A program made the translations under genes and the position numbers. Below are positions 42,969-52,700 of a stretch of 64,000 nt of DNA, in pieces. A model generated the notes under the pieces. It saw only the letters and a program-made list of their open reading frames with translations. It was not told the origin of the DNA and did not search any database. Origin of the DNA: Caulobacter flavus (lineage in GTDB: Bacteria > Pseudomonadota > Alphaproteobacteria > Caulobacterales > Caulobacteraceae); contig NZ_CP026100.1 in the NCBI RefSeq assembly GCF_003722335.1, positions 4,190,001 through 4,254,000 of the forward strand, written 5' to 3'. Within the stretch, counting starts at the first letter, position 1, and each line of letters begins with the position of its first letter.

Positions 42969-44960
42969 TCATCCCATCGTTCTTCTCGCGCTCCGCTGCG
43001 ACCACCAAAAGCCGCCGACCAGAATGACAAGCGTCAACGCCTGCGACGCCACGCCTTCAATCGTCGGGAAGAAGCCCAGCAGCTCCATGCGCGGCAGGGC
43101 CAACGGATGCAGGTCCAGAAGTCCTGCTTCCTGCAGGGCGGCCACGCCCTTGCCGGCCAGGACCACGGCCAGGATCGCCATCAGGATGGCGCTATACTCG
43201 AAGAACTTGCCGATCGGCAGGCGCTTGGAGAATCGCAGCATGGCCCAGGCGATGGCGGCCAGAACGACGATGGCGCAGCCAACGCCGGCCAGCACGGCCC
43301 CTGCCCCGCCCTGGGTCCAGAGCGCGGTCAGGAAGAGGATGGTCTCGAAGACCTCGCGATAGACAACGATGAAGGCCAGCAGGAACAGGAACCAGGCCGA
43401 CTGCTTGGACAGCGCGTGGGACAGCTTCTCGCGGATATAGACCTGCCAGGCGTCGGCCTGGGCCTTGCCGTGCATCCACAGCCCCACCGAGATCAGCACC
43501 GCCGCGGCGATCACGGAGCCGAAGCCTTCGGTCATTTCACGGCTGGCGCCGCTGATCGAGATGAAGAAGGTCGCCGCCGCCCAGGTCAGGCCGCCCGCGG
43601 CCAGGGCCGCGATCCAACCGCCGTGGACGTAGGGCAGGACGTCCGACCGCTCGGCCTTGCGCAGGAAGGCGATCATCGCCACCACGATCAGCAGCGCCTC
43701 CAGCCCCTCGCGCAGCAGGATCGTGAAGGCGCCGGCGAAGCTCGACAGGCCGCTGGCCTTCTCCGGCGCCAAAGCCCGGGCCGCGGCGGCGAATAGAGCG
43801 TCCAGGCGCTCGATCTGTGCCTTGACCTCGCTTGCGGGCGCGGCCTTGCCGATGGCGCCGCGCACGTCGCCCATGGCGCCCTCGATCCGCCGCATCAGGG
43901 CCGGATCGCGCGCGCCGAGCGACGGCTCGACGGGTTCGAAGCCGTCGAGATAGGCGGCCAAGGCCAGATCGGCGGCGGCCTTGCGATCGCCGGCCTCATA
44001 GGCCTTGAGGCTGGCGGCAAGCTTCTGGCGGGCGACGTCGAGCGAGCCGCCGCCGGTGCGGATGACCACTTCGGGATGGCGGCGCAGGTAGGCGGTCAGG
44101 GCCCGCGCCTTGGTCTCGCCAACGGCGCTGGCCAGGGCGGCCGGCGTGGTCTGGGTCAGGGTCTGCAGGTCAGGAAAACGCGCCCGGACGGCGACGTCCT
44201 CGTTCCACAACGTCTCGCCGGCGGCGGCCTCGGCGTCGGTGAAGGCAAAACGGCCGACATAGAAGGCCAGGTCCCAGCGATCGTCTGACGGCAGATGCGC
44301 GAAGCTGGCCATGGCCGTGCCGTCGAGCCCCTGCTGGATCACCTGATAGAGACCAAAGACGCTGCGCTGGCGGGCGCGCTCCACGTCGGCGAAGGCGATG
44401 GGCGGCGGGTCCAGGCCCACGGCGCTGGGTCCATCGGCCTTGCCCGTCGCCCCGTGGCACGCCGCGCAGTTTTCGGCATAGAGCGCCGCGCCGCGCGCCA
44501 GGTCCGGCGCGCGCTTGGGGGCCAGAGGCGTCGGGTAGGCCGCCAGGAGATCGTTGGCCAGCGCGTGAGCCCGCGCCGAAACCACGGCCGGATCCTGCTT
44601 GGCGGCGATGGTCGCCTGCAGGCTCTCGGCCTTGGCCAGGAGGGCTGGCTGGGCCTTGGTGGCGGGCAAGCCGGAGATGCGCTCGCGCACCTGGCCGGCG
44701 AACTCGTTCATCTCGGCATATTCGGACGGGCTGATGACCTTGCCGTCCTTCACCGCGCCGGCGTAGTCGACCGACAGATAGTCGAGCAATCGCCAGGTGG
44801 TCTGGGCCGAGCTGGCCTCTTGCGCGTGCGCCATCGGCGCGACCGCGACGACGAGGATCGCCATCAGGCCGCCGAGCATCGAGGCCAGACGCCCCTTGAG
44901 ACCAGTAATCATTATCAATCCATGAGCGCGAAACGGCGCGTGTGGCAAGAGCTTGGGCAT
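42969..44960 (-). CDS. FTR1-family iron permease with N-terminal cytochrome c domain
   Basis: A 663-residue fusion. After a signal/anchor helix (about 25 to 46) comes a periplasmic region with the heme motif Cys165-Ala-Ala-Cys168-His169, then an imelysin/EfeO-like helical linker (about 230 to 400), and finally a seven-helix FTR1 permease with both iron-translocation motifs, REGLE at 417 to 421 and REVFE at 535 to 539. FTR1 imports Fe3+ after oxidation of Fe2+, and the attached cytochrome could carry the electron. The ATG at 44960 starts 1 base after the stop of the upstream CDF gene, suggesting coupling. An internal ATG at 44912 would give a more ordinary signal peptide. Confidence 0.9.
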   Translation of the reverse strand: MPKLLPHAPFRAHGLIMITGLKGRLASMLGGLMAILVVAVAPMAHAQEASSAQTTWRLLDYLSVDYAGAVKDGKVISPSEYAEMNEFAGQVRERISGLPATKAQPALLAKAESLQATIAAKQDPAVVSARAHALANDLLAAYPTPLAPKRAPDLARGAALYAENCAACHGATGKADGPSAVGLDPPPIAFADVERARQRSVFGLYQVIQQGLDGTAMASFAHLPSDDRWDLAFYVGRFAFTDAEAAAGETLWNEDVAVRARFPDLQTLTQTTPAALASAVGETKARALTAYLRRHPEVVIRTGGGSLDVARQKLAASLKAYEAGDRKAAADLALAAYLDGFEPVEPSLGARDPALMRRIEGAMGDVRGAIGKAAPASEVKAQIERLDALFAAAARALAPEKASGLSSFAGAFTILLREGLEALLIVVAMIAFLRKAERSDVLPYVHGGWIAALAAGGLTWAAATFFISISGASREMTEGFGSVIAAAVLISVGLWMHGKAQADAWQVYIREKLSHALSKQSAWFLFLLAFIVVYREVFETILFLTALWTQGGAGAVLAGVGCAIVVLAAIAWAMLRFSKRLPIGKFFEYSAILMAILAVVLAGKGVAALQEAGLLDLHPLALPRMELLGFFPTIEGVASQALTLVILVGGFWWSQRSARRTMG

Positions 44961-44961
44961 G

Positions 44962-45618
44962 TCAGGGGAGCGCCAGTTCGGCGCGGTGCTCGGCCCGGGC
45001 CTGGCGAATGATCTGATAGGCGGAACTCAGGAAGACCCCTGCCAGCAGGACGCCGACGATCAGGTCCGGCCACCGTGAGCCGGTCAGCCAGACGAGGACG
45101 CCCGTCGCCGCGACCGCCAGACACTGGATCAGGTCGTTGCGCGTGCAGAGCCAGACCGAACGGACATTGGCGTCGCCGTCGCGATAGCGAACCAGCAGGC
45201 CCGCGGCGATCAGGTTGGCCAGCGCTCCGAAGAGACCCAGGGCCGAGATCGCTTCGCCGGACGGCGCCGCGCCGCTCCAGGCCCGCCAGGCGGCAAAACC
45301 GGCCACAGACAGCGCGACCGCGCCAAGGCTGACGCCCTTGAAGAGCGCCGCCCCGGTGCGGATGCCCACCGACTTGCCGATGGCCCACAGGCTGATGGCG
45401 TAGGTGGCGCTGTCGGCCAGGAAATCCAGCGCGTTGGCCGACAAGGAGGCCGAGCCCTGGATCAGGCCGCCCACAAGCACGACGACGAAGCCGACGAGGT
45501 TGATCGCGATCACCCAGATCAGGGCGCGGCGGTAGGCCGGGGTGGCGCCGTCGAACTTCACTTCGGCGCCGCAACCGCAGCCCGAGGCGGCCGGCTTGCT
45601 GGAACAAGAGTCGCTCAT
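44962..45618 (-). CDS. Short CDF-type cation transporter
   Basis: About 218 residues with five to six hydrophobic segments and no C-terminal cytoplasmic domain, as in the short cation transporters often paired with MerR regulators. The N-terminus holds several Cys (SDSCSSKPAASGCGCGAEV). TM2 carries SANALDFLADSATYAIS, the divalent-metal DxxxD site, and TM5 carries NDLIQCLAVAATGV, with Asn-Asp. The ATG at 45618 is preferred to the frame start at 45645, which would lie inside the MerR-type operator. It is divergent from merR and is probably its main target. Likely cargo is Zn, Cd or Pb, but this is not certain. Confidence 0.85.
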   Translation of the reverse strand: MSDSCSSKPAASGCGCGAEVKFDGATPAYRRALIWVIAINLVGFVVVLVGGLIQGSASLSANALDFLADSATYAISLWAIGKSVGIRTGAALFKGVSLGAVALSVAGFAAWRAWSGAAPSGEAISALGLFGALANLIAAGLLVRYRDGDANVRSVWLCTRNDLIQCLAVAATGVLVWLTGSRWPDLIVGVLLAGVFLSSAYQIIRQARAEHRAELALP

Positions 45619-45632
45619 AGCCCTGGTTCTGC

Positions 45633-45656
45633 ATCCTCTAGTCACTAGAGGATCAA
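45633..45656 (-). promoter_or_regulatory. MerR-type operator/promoter for the divergent CDF gene
   Basis: ATCCTCTAG at 45633 to 45641 and CTAGAGGAT at 45645 to 45653 form a perfect 9-base inverted repeat with a 3-base spacer. On the minus strand TTGATC (45656 to 45651) acts as the -35 box, and the repeat fills the over-long 19 to 20 base spacer typical of MerR-activated promoters. The merR gene lies 38 bases to the right, pointing away. Activation on metal binding is expected by family rule. Confidence 0.75.
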
Positions 45657-45690
45657 GCGCTTATTTCTCGTGATCTCGAACGGAGGTTCT

Positions 45691-46092
45691 ATGTCGGCGC
45701 TCACCATCGGCAAGCTCGCCAAGGCGGCGGACGTGAAGGTCCCCACCATCCGCTTCTACGAACAGATCGGCCTTCTGCCGGTCCCAGATCGCACCGCGAG
45801 CGACCGTCGCATGTTCGAGGAGGCGGCGGTGCGGCGCCTCGCCTTCATCAAGCACGCCCGGCAGCTGGGCTTTCCGATCGAGGCGATCCGAACCTTGCTG
45901 GACCTGGCGGACCATCCCGACCAGGCCTGCGACGAGGCCAACACCCTGGCCAATGACCAGCTCGTGGCGGTCGACGCCAAGATCGCCCAACTGACGGCGC
46001 TCAGGACAGAGCTGAAGCGCATGGCCGACGCCGGCTGTCGCGGGTCGGCGGGCGAATGCCGGGTGATCGAAGCGCTCTCGAACCCCGCCTAG
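45691..46092 (+). CDS. MerR-family metal-responsive regulator (ZntR/CadR-like)
   Basis: A 133-residue dimeric DNA-binding protein. The winged helix spans residues 4 to 70 (LTIGKLAKAADVKVPTIRFYEQIGLLP), followed by a coiled-coil dimerisation helix. The metal site is formed by Cys80 in the adjacent subunit and Cys116 and Cys123 in the C-terminal loop (AGCRGSAGEC), the arrangement of ZntR, CadR and PbrR rather than CueR, which lacks the Cys80 equivalent. The ATG at 45691 has GGAGG 4 bases upstream. It should activate the divergent CDF/FTR1 unit through the operator at 45633 to 45656. Confidence 0.9.
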   Translation: MSALTIGKLAKAADVKVPTIRFYEQIGLLPVPDRTASDRRMFEEAAVRRLAFIKHARQLGFPIEAIRTLLDLADHPDQACDEANTLANDQLVAVDAKIAQLTALRTELKRMADAGCRGSAGECRVIEALSNPA

Positions 46093-46177
46093 CGATCTGC
46101 CATATTCCGGCCAGATGCAAAGCCTAGCTCGTCCGGGGATCGACAAGGTCGGCCTGTCGACCTAATTACTGAGCTTG

Positions 46178-46546
46178 ATGCGACACCTGTTCGCCCTTCT
46201 GGCCGTCCTGGCCCTGCTGATCAGCCCGATGAGCATCGCGGCTGCGCAGGTCGAGTGCGCCAAAGCCGGACCGGAAGCCATGGCCGGCATGGACGCGCCG
46301 GCCGTCAAGTCGATGGATGCCGCCAAGGCCAGCCACGACTGCTGCGACGAAAAGCAAAAGCCGCCACACCATGGCAAGGCCTGCGCTCAGGTCTGCTGGG
46401 CCATGTGCGCAACGATGAGCGCCTTGCCCACCTCACAGATCCAACTGCAGCCCGTCGAACCAATGCGCCTGACGGCCGCCCTCTCCCAACCGCTGCGCGC
46501 CCACGCGCCGCCGCGGGCCGAACGACCACCCAAACTGATCGCCTGA
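46178..46546 (+). CDS. Small secreted Cys/Met/His-rich protein
   Basis: A 122-residue exported protein. The signal peptide (MRHLFALLAVLALLISPMSIAAA) is followed by a soluble region with EAMAGMDAPAVKSMDAAK, SHDCCDEKQKPPHHGKACAQVCWAMCATM and a Pro/Arg-rich end. The CC, HH and CxxxCxxxC clusters are probable copper or other soft-metal ligands. No family is recognised. It lies in line with merR and the cus operon; two hairpins follow its stop codon. It may buffer metal in the periplasm. The ATG at 46178 is used; a TTG at 46175 is in frame. Confidence 0.65.
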   Translation: MRHLFALLAVLALLISPMSIAAAQVECAKAGPEAMAGMDAPAVKSMDAAKASHDCCDEKQKPPHHGKACAQVCWAMCATMSALPTSQIQLQPVEPMRLTAALSQPLRAHAPPRAERPPKLIA

Positions 46547-46550
46547 ACCC

Positions 46551-46594
46551 GACCTGCGTCTGACGCAGGTCCCGCCCGCGCCGTGCCGGCGCGG
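46551..46594 (+). terminator. Tandem stem-loops after the small metal-binding gene
   Basis: Two perfect hairpins lie in a row: GACCTGCGT (46551 to 46559) with ACGCAGGTC (46563 to 46571), and CCGCGCCG (46576 to 46583) with CGGCGCGG (46587 to 46594), each with a 3-base loop. They begin 4 bases after the stop at 46546. No T-run follows, so they may act as rho-dependent ends or as mRNA stabilisers. Confidence 0.5.
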
Positions 46595-46681
46595 TCGCGC
46601 CCTCGCGTGTCCGCGTCTCGTCACGTCCGGGATCCGAGCGCCGCCTTTGGCGGCCCTTCGAACCTTTTCAGGACGATCAAA

Positions 46682-46939
46682 ATGCAAATCTCCAAGACCC
46701 TGGCCGCCGCCCTCGCCGCGGCCGCCCTGACCGCCATCGCCGGCTCGCCGGCCCTGGCCTCGCCGTCGAAAGAGGCGGGCTTCACCTATCGCGCCTCGCC
46801 CGCGGCGGCGAACCCCAAGGACGTCTTCCGTCACAACATCAGGGTCGCCGCGCCGGAGGCCAAGACCGAGATGGCGATGAAGAACTGCGGCTGCCCGATG
46901 ATGAAGGCGCCCGCGTCAACCTCCGCTCACGGCGGCTAA
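46682..46939 (+). CDS. Small secreted protein with CGC-PMM metal motif
   Basis: An 85-residue exported protein: leader MQISKTLAAALAAAALTAIAGSPALA, then a short chain ending in MKNCGCPMMKAPAS, a Cys/Met cluster like those in copper-carrier proteins. No family is recognised. The ATG at 46682 follows CAGGACGATCAAA; a longer frame from 46583 gives arginine-rich shadow sequence. It precedes cusCBA by 81 bases, with a strong hairpin between, and may be cotranscribed or the source of a leader transcript. Its role as a periplasmic copper carrier is inferred. Confidence 0.6.
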   Translation: MQISKTLAAALAAAALTAIAGSPALASPSKEAGFTYRASPAAANPKDVFRHNIRVAAPEAKTEMAMKNCGCPMMKAPASTSAHGG

Positions 46940-46947
46940 GGCGGCCC

Positions 46948-46975
46948 GAGCCCGGCGGGATTTCCCGCCGGGCTC
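46948..46975 (+). terminator. Strong stem-loop between the small gene and cusC
   Basis: GAGCCCGGCGGG at 46948 to 46959 pairs perfectly with CCCGCCGGGCTC at 46964 to 46975 over a 4-base loop. It follows the stop at 46939 by 8 bases. It lies between two same-strand genes, so it could give partial termination and lower expression of the pump relative to the small protein. Confidence 0.65.
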
Positions 46976-47020
46976 CACGCCCCTCGTCCGTCCTCACCTT
47001 CCACCGTGATCGGAACCCCG

Positions 47021-48247
47021 ATGCGTATCGCCATCACCCTGGCCGCGAGCCTGCTCGCCGGCGCGGCCCATGCCGCGCCCCTCACCTACGCCCAGGCCCT
47101 CGACGCGGCCGCCGCCAACGCCCCGGCCCTGCGCGCCGCCGCCCTTCAGGTCGAAGCCGCCAGGGCCTCGGCCAAGGCTGCCGGCGCCCTGCCCGACCCC
47201 AAGCTCGCCCTGGGTCTCGACAACTTTCCGGTCTCGGGCCCGATGGCCGGACGGTTCGGGTCCGACGAGATGACCATGGGCAAGATCGGCTTTAGCCAGG
47301 ACATGCCCAGCGCCGCCAAGCGCCAGGCGCGGATCGGCCGCGCCCAGGCCGACATCGCCGCGGCCGGCGCCGAGGGCGCGGTCGAAGCCCGCCAGGTCCG
47401 TATCGCCACGGCGCTGGCCTGGATCGACCTGCTCTACGCGCAGCGCAAGCTGGCCGCGCTGGACGGCGTGATCGCTCAGCTGGCCCCGCTATGGACCGCC
47501 GCGCCGTCCGGCGTCGCCTCGGGTCGGTCCAGGCCGGCCCAGGCGCTGGAGGCGGCGCAGATGCGCGCGGCCCTGGAGGATCGTCGCAGCGAGGCGGCCT
47601 CGGCGCTGGGCCGCGCCCGCGCCATGCTGACGCGCTGGACGGGGGACGCCGATCCCATGGCCAGCGGCCCGGCGCCCGATCTCGACATCGCCCCCGCCGA
47701 CCTTCGGGCGGCGATCGACCGTAACCCCACCGTGCTGGCCAGGGACGCCGCAGCGCGCCAGGCCCGGGCCGATGTCGACCTAGCCAAGGCCGACAAGCGT
47801 CCCGACTGGAGCTGGGACGTCGCCTACCAGAGACGGGACCCGATGTTTGGCGACATGGTCTCGGCCGGGGTCAGCATCAGCCTGCCGCTCTGGGGCAAGA
47901 GCCGCCAGGATCCGATGATCGCCGCCCGCGCCGCCAGCGCCGGCCGCGCCGACGCCCAGCGCGAAGACGCCCGGCGCGCCCTGGCCGCCCAGCTCGAAGC
48001 CGATCTCGCCGATCACGTCATGCACCATGAGCAATGGCTGCGCGCGCGCGACACCTTGCTGCCGCTCGCCAAGCAGAAGGCCGACCTGGAGACCGCCGCC
48101 TATGGCGCCGGCGCGGCGGGCCTGCCCGACGTGCTGACCGCCTTTGCCGGCATGGCCGACGCCCAGCTCACCGCTCTCGATCGCGAGGCCGCCGTCGCCA
48201 TCGACGCCGCCCGCCTGACCCTGACCTACGGAAGCGACGCCCAATGA
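47021..48247 (+). CDS. cusC: CusC-type outer-membrane efflux protein (TolC family)
   Basis: A 408-residue outer-membrane channel protein. The leader ends at LAGAAHA, then LTYAQALDAAAANAPALRAAA starts the TolC repeat. Other typical parts are DNFPVSGPMAGRFGSDEMTMGKIGFSQDMP and VSAGVSISLPLWGKSRQDP. It is the outer duct for the CusBA pump encoded next. The ATG at 47021 starts directly at the signal peptide and is preferred to 47006. The 3' end overlaps cusB by 4 bases (ATGA), so the three pump genes form one tightly coupled operon. Confidence 0.88.
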   Translation: MRIAITLAASLLAGAAHAAPLTYAQALDAAAANAPALRAAALQVEAARASAKAAGALPDPKLALGLDNFPVSGPMAGRFGSDEMTMGKIGFSQDMPSAAKRQARIGRAQADIAAAGAEGAVEARQVRIATALAWIDLLYAQRKLAALDGVIAQLAPLWTAAPSGVASGRSRPAQALEAAQMRAALEDRRSEAASALGRARAMLTRWTGDADPMASGPAPDLDIAPADLRAAIDRNPTVLARDAAARQARADVDLAKADKRPDWSWDVAYQRRDPMFGDMVSAGVSISLPLWGKSRQDPMIAARAASAGRADAQREDARRALAAQLEADLADHVMHHEQWLRARDTLLPLAKQKADLETAAYGAGAAGLPDVLTAFAGMADAQLTALDREAAVAIDAARLTLTYGSDAQ

Positions 48248-49776
48248 CCCCGCCTCTCTCGATGAAGGTCCTGCTCGGGAGCGCCGCGGCCCTGGTCGTG
48301 CTGGCCGGCGCCGGCGGCTACGGCCTGGCGCGCCTGACCGCCAAACCCGCCTCGACGGCCGCCCCGGCCGACGCGCGCAAGGTGCTCTACTGGTACGACC
48401 CGATGGTCCCGGCCCAGCACTTCGACAAGCCCGGCAAGTCGCCGTTCATGGACATGCAGCTGGTCGCCAAATACGCCGACGAGGTCACTGCGACCGGCCC
48501 CGCGCCGGGCGTCAGCATCGATCCGTCGGCCACCCAGAACCTCGGCATGCGCCTGGCCACCGCGGAGGAAGGCATGCTCACCGGAGGGCTAACGGCCACC
48601 GGAACCGTCGACTTCAACCAGCGCGATGTCGCCGTGGTCCAAGCCCGCAGCGGCGGGTTCGTACAGCGGGTCTATGGCCGCGCGCCTGGCGACGTCATCA
48701 CCGCCGGCGCGCCGCTGGCCGACCTGCTGGTCCCCGAATGGGGCGGCGCCCAGGCCGAGTACCTGGCCGTCCGCCGCACGGGCGATGCGGCCCTGACCGC
48801 CGCTGCCCGCCAGCGCCTGAGGCTGCTGGGCATGCCCGACGGCGTGGTCGCCGGCCTCGATCACGACGGCCGGCCGCGCACCACGATCACCATCACCGCG
48901 CCGCTGGGCGGGGTCGTCTCCAAGCTCGACGTTCGGGCCGGCATGACCGTGGCGACGGGCCAGACCCTGGCCGAGATCAACGGCCTCTCCAAGGTCTGGA
49001 TCACCGCCGCCGTGCCCGAGGCGCAAGGCGGCCAGCTGCGTCAAGGCCAGAGCGTGAGCGTGACCCTGGCGGCCTATCCGGGCGAAACCTTGCGCGGGAC
49101 GGTCCAGGCCGTTCTTCCGCAGGTCCAGGGCGACAGCCGCACCCTGCAGGCACGGGTCGAGCTGCCCAACCGCGACGGCCGCCTGAAGCCTGGCATGTTC
49201 GCCACCGTCGCCTTCGACGGCGGTAGGCAAGCCGCCCTGCTGGTTCCGTCCGAGGCGGTGATCCGCACCGGCGCGCGCAACGTGGTGATGCTCGCCGTGG
49301 AGGGCGGCCGCTTCCAGGCGGTGGAGGTCCGAACCGGCCGCGAAGCCGGCGGCCAGACCGAGATCCTGCAGGGCCTGTCGCCTGGCCAGAAGGTCGTCGC
49401 CTCGGGCCAGTTCCTGGTCGACTCCGAGGCCAGCCTGGCGGGTCTGCAGGTCCGCCCGCTGCCGCCGCCCAGTCCGCCCATGCCGTCGGACATGATGACC
49501 ATGGCCAAGCCCATGACACCCGCCAGGTCCATGGCGCCGGCCAAGCCCGCCTTGTTCGAAGCGACCGGTCGCGTCGAGCAGATCGGCCAGAGCAGCGTCA
49601 CCCTCTCGCATGGTCCGGTGCCGGCGCTTGGCTGGCCGCCCATGACCATGGCCTTCCGCGCCGACCCGATGCTGCTCAAGGGCCTGAAGGTCGGCGACCA
49701 GGTCAGCTTCGGCTTCGACCAGCCGCCCGCCGGAGCAACGGTGCGGCGCATCGCCAAGACCGGAGGCGCGCAATGA
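48244..49776 (+). CDS. cusB: CusB-type periplasmic adaptor with CusF-like C-terminal domain
   Basis: A 510-residue fusion. A membrane helix (about 8 to 30) leads to a heavy-metal-binding segment, YWYDPMVPAQHFDKPGKSPFMDM, with the Met/His residues that hand Cu(I) or Ag(I) to the pump. The adaptor core has lipoyl halves (GGFVQRVYGRAPGDVITAG; GGVVSKLDVRAGMTVATGQTL) and barrel domains (to about 415). A Met/Pro linker then joins a CusF-like domain (about 435 to 505) with SHGPVPALGWPPMTMAF, carrying His/Trp/Met copper ligands. In E. coli CusF is a separate chaperone. Coupled to cusC and cusA by ATGA overlaps. Confidence 0.9.
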   Translation: MTPPLSMKVLLGSAAALVVLAGAGGYGLARLTAKPASTAAPADARKVLYWYDPMVPAQHFDKPGKSPFMDMQLVAKYADEVTATGPAPGVSIDPSATQNLGMRLATAEEGMLTGGLTATGTVDFNQRDVAVVQARSGGFVQRVYGRAPGDVITAGAPLADLLVPEWGGAQAEYLAVRRTGDAALTAAARQRLRLLGMPDGVVAGLDHDGRPRTTITITAPLGGVVSKLDVRAGMTVATGQTLAEINGLSKVWITAAVPEAQGGQLRQGQSVSVTLAAYPGETLRGTVQAVLPQVQGDSRTLQARVELPNRDGRLKPGMFATVAFDGGRQAALLVPSEAVIRTGARNVVMLAVEGGRFQAVEVRTGREAGGQTEILQGLSPGQKVVASGQFLVDSEASLAGLQVRPLPPPSPPMPSDMMTMAKPMTPARSMAPAKPALFEATGRVEQIGQSSVTLSHGPVPALGWPPMTMAFRADPMLLKGLKVGDQVSFGFDQPPAGATVRRIAKTGGAQ

Positions 49777-52700
49777 TCGCCGCCCTGATCCGCTGGTCGG
49801 TCGCCAACCGCTTCTTCGTGCTGCTGGGCGCTTTGGCCCTGATCGTCGCGGGCGGTCTGGCCGTCCGCTCGACCGCGATCGACGCCCTGCCTGATCTTTC
49901 CGACACCCAGGTGATCATCCGCACCAGCTATCCGGGCCAGGCCCCGCAACTGGTCGAAAACCAGGTCACCTATCCCCTGGCCACCACCATGCTGTCGGTG
50001 CCCGGCGCCAAGACCGTGCGCGGCTATTCGTTCTTCGGCGACAGCTTCGTCTACGTGATCTTCGACGACAAGACCGACCTCTATTGGGCCCGCTCGCGGG
50101 TGCTGGAATATCTCAACCAGGTCCAGTCGCGCCTGCCTGAAAGCGCGCGGCCGGCGCTGGGCCCGGACGCCACCGGGGTCGGCTGGGTCTACGAATACGC
50201 CCTGGTCGACCGCACCGGCGGCCATGACCTGAGCCAGCTTCGCTCCCTGCAGGACTGGTTCCTGCGCTATGAGCTCAAGACCCTGCCGGGCGTGGCCGAG
50301 GTCTCGGCGATCGGCGGCATGGTCCGCCAGTACCAGGTCGTGCTCGATCCGCAGAAGCTGGCCAGCTACGGCGTCACCCACCAGGCGGTCATCGCCGCGC
50401 TGAAAGGCGCCAACGCCGAGGCCGGCGGCTCGGTGCTGGAGCTGGGCGAAGCCGAGTACATGGTCCGCGCCACCGGCTATCTGAAGACCCTCGAGGACTT
50501 CCAGGCTGTGCCGCTGAAGACCGCGGCCGGCGGCGTGCCGGTGCGCCTGGGCGACGTGGCCACCATCCAGGTCGGCCCGGAGATGCGGCGGGGCGTGGCC
50601 GAACTGAACGGCCAGGGCGAGGTCGCTGGCGGCGTCGTGATCCTGCGCTCGGGCGAAAACGCCCGCACCACGATCGCGGCGGTGAAGGCCAAGCTGGCCG
50701 AACTGAAGAAGAGCCTGCCGCCCGGCGTCGAGGTCGTCACCACCTATGACCGATCGGCCCTGATCGACCGCGCCGTCCACAACCTGACCGGCAAGCTCCT
50801 GGAGGAGTTCCTGGTCGTGGCCCTGGTCTGCGCCCTCTTCCTGGGCCATCTGCGCTCGGCCCTGGTGGCGATCCTCTCCCTGCCGCTGGGGGTTCTGGCC
50901 GCCTTCCTGGTGATGAAGAGCCAGGGCGTGGACGCCAACATCATGTCGCTGGGCGGCATCGCCATCGCCATCGGGGCCATGGTCGATGCGGCCGTGGTGA
51001 TGATCGAGAACGCCCACAAGAAGCTGGAGCGCTGGGCGCACGAACACCCCGACCAGCCGCTGGACGGCGAGACACGCTGGAAAGTGATCACCGAGGCCGC
51101 CGCCGAGGTGGGGCCGGCGCTGTTCTTCAGCCTCCTGATCATCACCCTGTCGTTCATCCCGGTCTTCACCCTGCAGGCCCAGGAAGGCCGCCTCTTCCGC
51201 CCGCTGGCTTTCACCAAGACCTACGCCATGGCGGCGGCGGCGATCCTGTCGGTGACCCTGATCCCGATCCTCATGGGCTATCTGATCCGCGGCAAGATCC
51301 CCGACGAGACGGCCAATCCGATCAATCGCGCGCTGACGGCGGCCTATCGCCCGCTGCTGGACCGGGTGATGCGCCGTCCCAGGACCACGCTGGTCGTCGC
51401 CCTGCTGGCCTTCACCACCACGGCCTGGCCGCTGGCCCATCTGGGAGCCGAGTTCATGCCCAACATGGACGAAGGCGACCTGCTCTACATGCCTTCGGCC
51501 CTGCCGGGCCTGTCGGCGGCCAAGGCCGGCGAACTGCTCCAGCAGACCGACCGGATGATCAAGACCGTGCCGGAAGTCGAGAGCGTGTTCGGCAAGGCCG
51601 GACGGGCCGAAAGCGCCACCGACCCCGCGCCGCTGGAGATGTTCGAGACCACCATCCGCTTCAAGCCGCGCGACCAGTGGCGGCCGGGCATGACGCCTGA
51701 CAAGCTGGTCGCCGAGCTGGACCAGCGGGTGCGCGTCCCGGGTCTCACCAATGTCTGGGTCCCGCCGATCCGCAACCGCATCGACATGCTGGCCACCGGC
51801 ATCAAGAGCCCGATCGGGGTCAAGGTGTCCGGAGCCAGCCTCGCCGAACTCGATCGGATCGCCCAGGAGGTCGAGCATGTCGCCAAGGACGTGCCCGGCG
51901 TCAGCTCGGCTCTGGCCGAGCGCCTGACCGGCGGACGCTATGTCGATGTCCGCATCGACCGGGCGGCCGCCGCGCGGTTCGGGCTGAACATCGACGATGT
52001 GCAATCGATCGTCTCGGGCGCGATCGGCGGCGAGACCATCGGCCAGACGGTCGAGGGCCTGGCCCGCTATCCGATCAGCGTCCGCTATCCACGCGAACTG
52101 CGGGGCAGCCTGGAAGGCCTGCGCGCTCTGCCAATCCTCACCCCGAGCGGCGCGCAGATCACCCTGGGCAGCGTGGCGGATGTCCGGATTGCCGACGGCC
52201 CGCCGATGCTCAAGAGCGAGAACGGCCGGCCGACGACCTGGGTCTATGTCGACGTTCGGGATCGCGATCTGGCCTCGGTCGTCGCCGACCTGCGACAAGC
52301 GGTCGACCGGAAGGTGCGGCTGTCGCCCGGCGTCAGCCTCTCCTATTCGGGTCAGTTCGAATATCTGCAACGCGCCGCCGACCGGCTGAAGATCGTCGTC
52401 CCGGCCACCCTGCTGATCATCTTCGTGCTGCTGTACGTGATCTTCCGCCGCTTCGACGAGGCGGGACTGATCATGGCCACCCTGCCCTTCGCCCTGACCG
52501 GCGGGATCTGGACGCTGTACCTGGCGGGCTTCCACCAGTCGGTGGCCACCGGCGTTGGGTTCATCGCCCTGGCCGGGGTTTCGGCCGAGTTCGGAGTGGT
52601 GATGCTGATCTACCTCAAGCACGCCATGGACGCCCTGGGGCCCAACCCGACGCCAGACCAGGTCGCAGCAGCGGTACGCGAAGGCGCCCTGCTGCGCGTG

